A stretch of DNA of 64,000 nt from Zea mays (taxonomy: Eukaryota > Streptophyta > Magnoliopsida > Poales > Poaceae): assembly GCF_902167145.1 (NCBI RefSeq), contig NC_050104.1, positions 13,848,001 to 13,912,000 on the forward strand, read 5' to 3'. The notes under the pieces are model-generated. The model was not told the DNA's origin. It was given only the letters and a program-made list of their open reading frames with translations, and did not search any database. Position numbers and translations under genes: made by a program. Each line of letters opens with the position of its first letter. Positions within the stretch are counted from its first letter, which is position 1. This document shows, piece after piece, positions 46,901 to 56,825 of the stretch.

Positions 46901-48034
46901 CATAGACTCATGCAAAAGCTTCATAAATATTACTTTCAATACTAAAATAATAACACGATACTATGCTCAACAGGAGTAATTGGACGTCAATAAGACAATC
47001 CACATAACCAAACTACCTTGATTAACCTCACATACAACAAAACCTACTATTACTGCACTTGAACAATTTGTACCTCGTGATATCATAGGATGCATTCAAA
47101 GTAGTACAATGTTGGCAAATAAAAAAAATATAAAATGGGTTGTCAATATCGCCCACATGACTAGCCTGCAACAACTAAAAATTATGCATAGCCTTTATAG
47201 CTATTGAAACAAGCCATAGAAGGAAAACATGCATGACATAAAATCCACTTGAAACCACCCTATTTATTGTTAAAAATAAGGTTGCACATAATAAGAAAAC
47301 CTATCAGGTAGACATGGTTGGACTTATCAATCTACGTCATCTCACAAATTCACTCGAGTTCTACCAGTCTAAAGATTTCATAGACATTACAACGTTGCCT
47401 CTGCTCTAGAGAGACAAACCAATTTTATACTAAGATCAAGTTAGCAAGTAGCCACACTAGCCTAAAAAAAGTGAGGCGCAAAGCATTGCCTCCATGGAAA
47501 TATTACATTGATAAGTTGGGTTGTAGCCCAACATTCAATCAGACCCAACAACATGATAAAACTACATTATATAGTGTTTTCACACCACACCAAGCCGGAT
47601 TAGACCCACTATACACAGACTCAATAAACAATCGGTCCTACAAGTACTAGAACCCCAAAAAATCCATTTAAAAAAACAACCACAATCAAGCATATAGAAA
47701 TATATGATAGTAATAGCTCAAAGATTTGAAAACATCGCATAAAAAAACATCATGACGATATGTATACAAAACAAGTACATTAGTAGCTTCACTTGCATAA
47801 TAACTTCAATAACAACCACATCAAGAAACCAATATTAATTAGAAGTAACATATCATATCAAACATTAAGTCGTTAACGACATACCCCATCAAACCATAAA
47901 GGGATTTGGAGTAAGGGAATTCTAGTCATCTATACAATAAAATACTAATATGAAAGATATACGAACCCATACCCTTCCTATATGTGCAAGTGTGTCAAAT
48001 TTATCTTCAAATTGCGTAGAATCTAAAGCCTATC
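43986..48034. other. Non-coding interior of the minus-strand element
   Basis: About 4 kb of AT-rich DNA without coding motifs in any frame. Phrases such as 'acagattc', 'ataact(c/t)', 'ttggaaag' and 'gaaaag.tt' recur loosely between 44080 and 46300, suggesting an old degenerate repeat. Confidence 0.65.
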
Positions 48035-48045
48035 CTCTGATACCA
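48035..48045 (-). other. Primer binding site, tRNA-Met, minus-strand element
   Basis: CTCTGATACCA, inverse of TGGTATCAGAG, two bases from the LTR at 48048. Confidence 0.85.
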
Positions 48046-48047
48046 AC

Positions 48048-50621
48048 TGTAACACCCCGGAGTCCACAAACACCCCGGAATGCTACTGAACAACACTTCT
48101 GACATCTATATATAAAATTTCGGCAGCACCCCCTTTGCAAAATTGCATAAATGAGGGGGGGCAACAGTGTATAAACATATATCATGATAAAAACATACTA
48201 AGTATTATTAATCGGCTAGCAAAGAGAAGTTAAACATACGACATGAACTGAATTAACTAGTGCGCACGACTAGTTAAAAGAAACAAACTTCCTTTGACAA
48301 TAAGTTTCTAATTAAATCATGGCTGCGCCTGGGCAGCGTTATTGTGAGAGTGAAAGTGGACGTGCTGCTACTCCCCTCATTCCCAACATGTATCAAGTAC
48401 CTGCATTGAGTAATGCAAGAGTGAGATGACACATCTCAGCAAGTAAAATAATATCAAATTGTTTAACCACATAAGAACATTGTTTTACCACCACTTGATT
48501 CCACAATTTTCTTATTACGACGGTGCAACACGTATACAACGTACAACACACCTAGTCACCACACCTCGCAGGTAGAAACCACAATAGTAACATAGTAATG
48601 TCACACTTCATATATACCTCATGAGTGCAAATGTCTGCAAATGCAAGGATGACTTCTGCCTTCATACCTCTAAGGATATGAAGCCGCATCATACCCCTCC
48701 TCGGGCAACGTACAATGCTAAAAATGTACCGGTACTGTCGGACCATAAGATCACGACATAACTTCAAAATGCAAGATGGATGATGTGATGTGCATGTCAT
48801 GCCTACAACACTTCATATAACGTGATTCAAAAAAGATACTTCAACTTTATCCAAGATGGGAATCAACCACATATATCATAACCAAATTATGATCATCCAC
48901 AATATTAGACAATTGAGAATTAATACTTCCAAACAAATAAACTTCATCATAGAATTCAATGATTAACATAATTAAAACTTATGCATACTCAATGACAGGG
49001 AATAGGATGCAAAGCAAACGGTAGCAACCACCACTATATTTACTTGCCTTTACCGGAAGTTCGGTCAAATCCCTAAGTACGATCCGGAAGTCCACCACCT
49101 GTTTTTTTGACACACAACTTAGTGCACCAATTTCACATAATCTGGCTCATAAACGACGCCGCACCTACGCACAAACTCAAACCCCGCCGCGGGTTACATC
49201 TCTCCCCACACCCACCAAACTGCAGCGGCGCTGCTTAATAATTTTATAACTTTAAAATTAAGACAGCAGTGGTAACAAACAAAAACTCCATAGTCATCTA
49301 CATAAAATTCCCCACACGTTTTGTATACAATTTATAATTAAATTCCAACATCTAATTAGCCCAAAACAGTCCACAAGATGAACCCTGTAATCTGTTTTTT
49401 TGTCTTTTGGACAGCGACATACCCGGATTCAAACAGCGATATCTTTTAAAATATAATTCCAAATCAAGCGCATAAGTACTCATTGGAAAGATAAGACAAA
49501 GCCCTACATGATTATAATACTGGTTAACACTAATTACCCACGAAAAATTCCCAGAAACTGCTAATACTACTGTTGTTCACCCACCTGAAAATTCTGTTTC
49601 TTTTGGACAACAACATAACCGGATTCAAACAACGATATCTCCTAAATTATAACTCCGAATCGAGCGCATAAGTACTCGTTGGAAAGGTATGACAAAGCTC
49701 TACATGATTCTCCCACTGATCCCCACTAATTGCCCACGAAAAATTCCCAGAAACTGCTAATACTACTGCTGTTCACCCACCTGAAAAATCTGTTTCTTTT
49801 GGACAGCAACATAACCGGATTCAAACAATGATATCTCCTAAATTATAACTCCGAATCGAGCGCATAAGTACTCGTTGGAAAGGTATGACAAAGCTCTACA
49901 TGATTCTCCCACTGATCCCCACTAATTGTCCACGAAAAATTCCCAGAAATCCCTAGAACTACTGCTGTTCGCCCTCCCACAAAAATTCTGGACAGCACCT
50001 CTACCGATTCGCATAGATAAACATATAATCAATTGAATTTTAGCGCAAAAACATAGATAACTTCAAGATCACCTTGAGTTCCACCTTTTTCCTCCTTCCT
50101 TCCTCCCACCAATTCTCCAATTGAAACTTGCACCCACATGAAGAAGATCCGACGAGGAAGAACGACACTTGGAGAAGAGGAGATGGGGGGTGGCGGCTAG
50201 GGTTGAGGAGATGGCTGCTGCAAAAAACTTGAGAATGGAGAGGGGGCGGCTGCAGCACTTGGGGAAGAGAGAAGAGGGAAGAGGGGGGGAGGGTGACGGC
50301 CAAATGAGGGAAGGGGGGAGGGTGACGGCCAAATGAGGGAAGGGGGGGGCGGCTGCCCACAAGGGCCTTAAGAGAGGGGGCGGCTAGGGTTTTGGGGGGA
50401 AAAGTGGGCTTCCCACCGCCGGATCGCGATCAACGGCCCAAAACCATTCCTACGCCAGAGCTCTCGACCCCCGCGCACACATCAAACATAAATTTTACTG
50501 TTTTACAGATGTTTACCTCCTAAAATTCCAAACCCCCCATAGCACGGGACCCGCAAGAGAAAACAAAGAAAAAAAAAGAGTAAACTTCAATTTCTCTTCT
50601 TTTTGAAAATCGGGTATCACA
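48048..50621 (-). repeat. 5' LTR of the minus-strand Tekay/Del-derived element
   Basis: 2,574 bp, homologous throughout to 41040-43584, with the same three internal units (about 49390-49970). It has an additional short duplication of GGGAGGGTGACGGCCAAATG at 50285-50340. Confidence 0.92.
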
Positions 50622-50626
50622 GCTAC

Positions 50627-51444
50627 CCCTGTTGCTCTACGTCGCAGCTTCGCCGCACGCGGTTAGCGCAGCGCTGGTTCAAGAGCAGGACAGAGAGGGC
50701 ACGACCAGGCAGTGTCCAGTTTATTACGTCTCCGAAGTACTCACGACATCCAAATGCAACATGACAGAACTGGAAAAAATCGCCAACGCAGTCGTTATGG
50801 CTTCGCGTAAGTTGCGCCATTATTTTGAAGCGTTCAAGGTGCAGGTCACCTCGGACAGGGGACTCGGCGAATTGTTCAGAAATCCGGAGGCATCTGTCCG
50901 GATCGCCAAATGGGCAGCCGAGCTTTCCGGCTACCATATCACCTTCAAGCCCAGGACATCCATCAAGTCACAAGTCCTGGCAGACTTCATCGTCGACTAG
51001 ACCGAGCCAATAATGCAGTCGGACACGTCTGCAGAGAAGGTGTGGACCATCCACTGCGACGGCGCATGGTGCCATGTGGGGGCAGGCGCAGCTGCAGTCA
51101 TTACTTCACCCACAGGGGTCAAGCACAGATATGCAGCACGTCTCAGCTTTGCTTTGGAGTCCGACAGATGCACCAACAATGTAGCAGAGTATGAAGCTAT
51201 CATCATCGGCCTTTGCAAGCTACGGGCACTTGGTGTCACTACCTGCATAATCAGAACATACTCCAAAGTGGTTGCCGGCCAAGTCGAGAAAGATTACGCA
51301 GTAAAGGACCCCGCACTTATGCAGTATCTCGCGGCTGTCCGCAGTCTCGAGAGACAATTCAAGGGCTTTACCTTGCAGCACGTGGACCAAGCCAAGAATG
51401 AGGAGGCCGACACATTGGCCAAGGCAGCCGCCAGCCGTCCGTAG
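50627..51444 (+). pseudogene. RNase H and second (archaeal-type) RNase H of Tat element A
   Basis: Continues the RT frame cut at 41039. The first part carries YYVSEVLT and RKLRHYFEAFKV. TAG at 50998-51000 separates it from the extra RNase H. That domain begins at about 51030 with HCDGAW (first catalytic Asp) and has Glu in NNVAEYEA. The third catalytic position, usually Asp in a (T/G)DS motif, reads Tyr-Ser (RTYSKVV), so the activity is probably lost. A second RNase H domain is a known feature of the Tat lineage. Confidence 0.87.
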
Positions 51445-52736
51445 CCCAGAGGGCCTCCAAATAACCAACGACACCGAGGGCCACCGCATAGTCAACCTCA
51501 TCATGACCGAAGACTGGCGGGCACCAATAACCCTGTTCCTGCAGGGATATTACCATCCAAGCGATATCAATGAGGCCAAGCGCCTCAAACACCGAAGCCG
51601 GGACTTCGCACTCATTGAGGGACAGCTTTACAAGAAGGGGGTCAGTAAACCCATGCTCAAATGCATCACCGAGATCGAAGGCGTCTAGATCCTGCGCGAA
51701 GTCCACAACGGAACTTGCGGCTCTCACGTGGGGCCTAGGGCCCTAGCTGCAAAGGTGATCCGTCAAGGCTTCTACTAGACTGCTATGATCTGCGCCGCGA
51801 ATCGGGTCACAAGGTCGTGCGAAGCCTGCCAGAAGTTTTCTCCACGCTCGGGAAACCCTTCGCAATTCATAAAGCTGATCGCTCACACGTGACCCCTTCA
51901 GCGCTGGGGCCTGGACATTATCGGGCCGCTACCCACGGCCCAAGGGAACCTAAAGTTCACCTTCATCGCCGTCGAGTATTTTACCAAGTGGATCGAGGCG
52001 AGGGCAGTATCCACGATAACATCGAAGACTGCCCAGAAATTATTCTAGTAAAACATTATTTGCTGATTCGGAGTCCCGTCCGAGCTCACAGTTGACAACG
52101 ACAAACAATTTGACAGCCAGGACTTCAAAGACTTCTGCTTCTCAATTGGCACCAAGCTTGCCTTTGCCTCAGTATATCATCCACAATCCAACGGCGTCGT
52201 GGAGCGCGCCAACGGAAAATTTTTCACGGCCATCAAGAAAATGCTTCTCGACGACAAGAAGGGCAAATGGGCCGACCTGCTACCTGAAGCAGTCTGGGCG
52301 CTGAACACGACCGAGTGCCGGGCGACTGGGTTCACTCCTTTCCGCTTGCTATATGGATCAGAGGCCATGACCCCGCAGGAAATAAAACATGGGTCACCAC
52401 GGACAAGCACTTCAGCCGTCCCCGACGTAGACAAAACAACTTCGGAGGACCTCATTGATGGAGACCGTGTCTTCGCCCTGCAGGCCCTCAACAGATACCA
52501 AGCTCAAACAAAAGCATGACGCGACCACACAGTCGTCCCGAGAGAATTCAACGAAGGGGACCTCGTACTCGTCCGAACAACTCGGACAGAGTCACGGGGC
52601 AAGCTGGAGCCAAAGTGGGAGGCTCCCTTCATCGTCAAGACGAAGGCGTCCCCCAGCGCGTACAGGTTAACAACGCCATCCGGCGAAGACCTAGAGCATT
52701 CCTGGAATATTGACAATCTCCGTAAATTTTTTGTTT
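51445..52736 (+). pseudogene. Integrase of Tat element A, broken
   Basis: Recognisable in pieces over three frames: a linker with RAPITLFLQGYYHPSD, the HHCC zinc domain (about 51690-51840, with stops), and the core with FTKWIEAR and DN.KQFDS..F. YHPQSNGVVERANG carries the catalytic Glu (about 52175-52215). The usual C terminus, with WNIDNLRKFF, ends at TGA near 52734. Several frameshifts and in-frame TAGs make it inactive. Confidence 0.85.
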
Positions 52737-53300
52737 GAATCCTCAGGGCTAACACGCCCTTTTAATTCACCAAACAGTTTTATTCCGGCCCGCACTCTTT
52801 TCCTCCCGGGGGTGAGGTTTTTAATGAGGCGGAGCCATGTAATATACACGCAAAAATCCCCCACAAAAAATTAAAACAATGTCGAAAAAGACCGCGTCGA
52901 CAGTCTTCGGCATTCGACCACATCGAAGTCACCGCGAGGGGCAGCGAAGCCTCCCTCGCGTGCGACACTCCGCGCAAAAGTCGCCTAAGTGTGCAACCGG
53001 ACTAGCACAACAAGTGCGAAAAATCGAAGTCTTTTCCAAAAGACTCTTCGTGCAAAAGTCGCCTAAGGGTGCAGCCGGACTAGCACAATAAGTGCACAAA
53101 ACCATTCTCCATGCAAAAGTCGCCTAAGGGTGCAGCCGGACTAGCACAATAAGTGCAAAAAATCGAAGTCTTTTCCAAAAGACTCTCCGCGCAAAAGTCG
53201 CCTACGGGTGCAGCCGGAATACTAGTACAAAAAAATCGAAGTCTCTTCTAAAGAACTCCGTACAGAAGCCTAGGGAGCAGCCTGATCAACGAAAGCGCAC
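52737..53300 (+). repeat. 3' spacer of Tat element A with tandem repeats
   Basis: After a short spacer, four imperfect units with core GCAAAAGTCGCCTA(A/C)G start near 52973, 53051, 53112 and 53191. Each is followed by GTGCAGCCGGACTAGCACAA or a close variant. Spacing varies from about 60 to 80 bp because an AATCGAAGTCTTTTCC segment is sometimes present. Confidence 0.8.
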
Positions 53301-53352
53301 AACTTCATCACACAAAAGTATGGTTACATACATACAGCGAGGGCATCACACA

Positions 53353-56147
53353 TTACATCGGCTCAACCTTCGGGATGATGCCCATCTCCCTATAGTTGAA
53401 CAACATTATCCTCAATTCCTCACCCGCAAACAGACTTCGCAGCTCCCCCTCACCCACACTCGCCCCAGCCGGCGAGGACAACAATTCCCGTTTGCCAGTC
53501 TCGTCCACATGAAGACGACCACCCTCCATCTCACCACGATGACGCCTATCACTTCGCGACAACTCACCCACTCTCCGTTTCGCCATCGCCCTCCGCCGCC
53601 TACGCCCAGCACTCGCACCCGGAAGATCCTCAGCACCCATCACACGCGGAGAAGTCTCCGCCACAGCCACATCCAACACTGCAAAATAATCCAAGTCCTC
53701 TTCCGAAGACTCCTCTGTCCACACAATCGAACTCCCAGAATCATCATATTCAAAACACTTAGACACAGAATCATCAGAACCATCTTCAGCAACCACGGTC
53801 GAAGCCGCCACAAAATTATCATTGTCAGTAGCGGTTGCGTGCGCAGGCCCAGACCCAAGAACCTGCGCAGCAACCGAGGTTCAGTATCACACAGAAAATT
53901 TACACACCCCTTAGACACCTACTCAGCCACCTGCGAAGGCCCGACCACGGTTGTGGGGTCTTCGGCTGCCGGCTCGGCCAACACCTTTGGGGCGGCTTCG
54001 CCCGTCGGCGCAGGGGCCGGTGCAGGGTATTCGCCAGCCGCAGCGGACGCAGGGATCGCCGAGGCGCCTTCACTGGCATCCGTCGGCGGCACCGGTTCCA
54101 CCGCCGCGGCCTCGGGCAGTGCGCCGTCCAGACCAACAAGGTCCTCGGCGTCTTTGGCATGAGCCATCTGCAGCAACAGCACACTCATTTAGCGAAACCA
54201 CATATACCCACACTTATAATCACACAAAAACAGCCTTTACCTGCTCTATCGCCCGGTCGGACCGATCCCTGACAGCATCACGGCCGTGCGGACCCCACAT
54301 CCTATCAAAAAGTGCCCCATCCGACTGCTTCACCACAGGGTCTTCGACCTTGAAGATTTCACGTTCAAAGTTCTCGTCCGCTTGGTCGAAGACCTCGTAG
54401 TGCCTGCACCCCTCGCGGGACAAGGCATTCATGGCCCCCTCGCAGGTGACGAGGGAGGCAAAAGACATGAAGCCCGTCACAATGGTCGGGAGCACCAGCA
54501 GCTCCTCCTACAACCATTCGAGGAAGCAAAGGCCCGCCTCTTGGCCAGGCGCCTCGAAGTCAGCAGTCCGCGCACCCAGCTTGCGATACGCGTCCACAAA
54601 CTGCGCGTGCGTCCGCTCGACCTCCGCGCGTGTCGAGGACTTGGCCTTATCCACGCGGCCGCGCAGGGCGTTGTACCTCGCCTCCAGCTCATCGGTGCGT
54701 TAGCGGGCGAGACTGCCCTCTGCCCGTGCCACTTTAGCCTCGGCCTGCGCAGCCTGCGCGTCAGCAATGGCCTTGTTGGCCTCCCTCCTCTCCTCCACCA
54801 GCTGGCGCCGAAGGTCCCTCTTCTCGGCCTCCATGGCGGCCACTTTCTCCGTCAGCCTGCAGTTCTTGCTTTCCGCAGCCGACCTCTCCCGGATAGCATC
54901 TGCATGCTGCGCCCGAAGACTCTCGACTTCAGCAGCCACGTCCGCAGTCAGGACACCCGACGCCACGCAGTCAGCGAAGTCGGCCGCCTGACAAAAAACA
55001 GATGAGACCCAAACCCGCATGGAAGCAACAAACATCGAAGTCCAGCACAACTTACTTGCTTCAGCTGCTGCGTCAGCTGCTGCGAAGCCTCCCTCAACCA
55101 CCGGGACATGGAGCCCGCCACGTCCTTAGCGGCAGCGGCTGACAAAATCTCGCCGCTCGCGCAGAAAGCGGCCCACGGGTCCTGCGCAGCACCCTTCACC
55201 CTAACCACCGCCGTTGGCAACGTGGTAGCTGCCGAAGGTGGGACAACAACCAATTGCCCCTCACCCGACCCTGCAACACATCACCGGTCAAAGAACTAGC
55301 AAAAAAAAAAACTCACCAACAAAATAATCCTCGACACTGATGTTCGTGCCGAAGTCGGCAACACGTCTCCCCGGCGAAGGCAGCTCCTGTCCTTTCGTAG
55401 GTGCGCCCGGGGGAGGCTTGCCTCTGCCAGAAGCGACAGTCTTCGCGCTCGTTGATGCCTTGCTGGGTCCGGGGGTAGCTGCTTTTGCAGCCGGCACCGG
55501 CTTGCTACTACCGGAGGCAGCAGCCTTCGCGCTCCCCCGCGCCCTCTTCGCCTCGCGCATAGGATCTGCCATCCTGACGACCGCCCGACGCTTCTGCGCA
55601 GCGTCTTGACGGTCCTTGTTCATCACTGCCGACACAACAGCAGCAATATTCCGTCCATAAGGAAATACCTTCAAGTCGCGTGCCATGCGGGACGTATAGA
55701 AGTCTTCGCCAGCCGCGCGGGGGATCTGAACATTCTTGGGCCATCGACCCCCGGTAACCTCCATCATTCGCGCCGAAGACTCCCAGAGCTCGGGCGAAGA
55801 CATCCTTCCCCCGAGGGCTACGCACGTCCCCATCAAATCCACAGCAAAACTATCAGACACCCCCATTCCCCCCACTACAGTACCTAATTTTCTCTTCTTA
55901 GTGGCCACGACAGCCTCCTGAGAAGGCCCTTCCTCGGTCACGCCCATCGGTTTCTTCCCGCGGCGGTCGGTGGCGTCTTCCCCGGGATAACCACCGTATG
56001 GCAAGCGGTTCAATTCGAAGACCCGATTCAATCTGTCGTTGGACCCACGGATATCCCAGCTCCGCAGACCCTCTGTCTTCGGCACGTAGCGCCCCACGAT
56101 CCTCGCCGCACCGTCTTTCGCTTCACGCACGAATGCGGCGGGATCCC
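53353..56147 (-). CDS. Spliced antisense gene of Tat element A (five visible exons)
   Basis: Minus strand, opposite to gag-pol and downstream of it. Exons: (beyond 56147)-55317, 55270-55056, 54987-54241, 54167 to about 53925, and about 53870-53353 (stop TAA at 53353-53355). Four short introns (45-75 bp) have canonical borders: GTGAGT..TTGCAG, GTAAGT..GTCAG, GTAAAG..CTGCAG and GTGGCT..GCGCAG (last one less certain). The product is Ala/Arg-rich. Exon 1 is basic, with KKRKL-like nuclear targeting motifs. Exon 3 is a long coiled coil (EVESLRAQHADAIRERSAAE onward). The last exon is acidic. Antisense ORFs are known in Tat elements such as Grande; their function is unknown. Two stops inside exon 3 (near 54703 and 54507) and truncation by element B suggest it is no longer functional. 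Confidence 0.75.
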
Positions 56148-56779
56148 TGTGGGGGATAGATATCCCCCGGGTCCACTAAAGAAATAAAAGATCTCCCGAA
56201 AGGCCCAAGGGTCCAATAAATCGTAAGATCGTTCTTTCGTGGGCCTGGGGAAAGACGATCAACAAAGCAGAGAAGACGTAAGGCTGGACTGGAGCAAACC
56301 CGGACGGCCCACAACGTCGAACAAGTAAATCCCAACGGAGACCCGACTTTCCCGCGCTGAAGCCCCCATGCAATGGAGCCATGCGAGGATAAGTCGGTGA
56401 GGGTTACGTAGGGATAAACTCAAGAGATTCACTACCTTTCAGCTACTTGTTGTTATCATATCCACGTGTACTGCCCCACGGTCGAGTATATAAGGCCTAG
56501 GGGGCACCCCTTCAGAACGATCGACCCTATTTTTGACCAAGCCACTCACGAAAACTCTCTGTGCCTTCAATCCAGAGAGCCTTCTTGTAACCACACTCGA
56601 ATACTCACCAGGACGTAGGGTGTTACGCATCTCTAAGCGGCCCGAACCTGCAAATCTTGTCCACTGTCCCTCGTGCAATCAGGCACGAACCATTTTGCTA
56701 CAGTCGTTGACACCGTCCTACTCCTAAAAACACCTTGAGGGGTAACCCCGGGTGTGCGGTCGGACCCAAAACACCGACA
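56148..56779 (+). repeat. 5' LTR of Tat element B
   Basis: Starts TGTGGGGGATAG (with an inverted GGGGGATA.TATCCCCC near the start) and ends AACACCGACA. TATA box TATATAAG at 56487-56494. Confidence 0.87.
56487..56494 (+). promoter_or_regulatory. TATA box of Tat element B LTR
   Basis: TATATAAG in GTCGAGTATATAAGGCC. Confidence 0.7.
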
Positions 56780-56799
56780 GCTGGCGCGCCAGGTAGGGG
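56780..56799 (+). other. Primer binding site of Tat element B
   Basis: GCTGGCGCGCCAGGTAGGGG follows the LTR end. It contains the 8-bp palindrome GGCGCGCC and is a common primer-site sequence in grass Tat elements. Confidence 0.75.
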
Positions 56800-56825
56800 G
56801 TGTGTCGACGATCCAAGCTAGCTCA

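Larger units (their letters stand above)
41040..50621 (-). mobile_element. Tekay/Del-derived non-autonomous LTR element, minus strand
   Basis: Target duplication GCTAC at 41035-41039 and 50622-50626. LTRs are 41040-43584 (3' LTR) and 48048-50621 (5' LTR). Orientation is set by the inverse tRNA-Met site CTCTGATACCA at 48035-48045 and a polypurine tract next to 43585. On its own strand the LTR begins TGTGATACCC and ends GGGGTGTTACA. The 4.46 kb interior has only a decayed integrase tail. By eye the LTRs differ at roughly three dozen or more positions, so this insertion is older than the one at 22780. Confidence 0.93.
37046..56147 (+). mobile_element. Tat-lineage gypsy element A (5' part visible)
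   Basis: LTR 37046-37523, then gag, protease, RT, RNase H, second RNase H and integrase (to about 52736), a tandem-repeat spacer and a spliced antisense gene. That layout is known from the Tat group (Grande/Huck-like elements). It is split by an LTR element at 41040-50621 and cut on the right by element B at 56148; its 3' LTR is outside the window. Gag-pol has many stops and frameshifts. Confidence 0.85.

Noticed and set aside
54286..55005. 239-codon plus-strand frame
   Set aside because: It is the shadow of the spliced minus-strand gene of element A, whose exon borders and coiled-coil product are far better supported.
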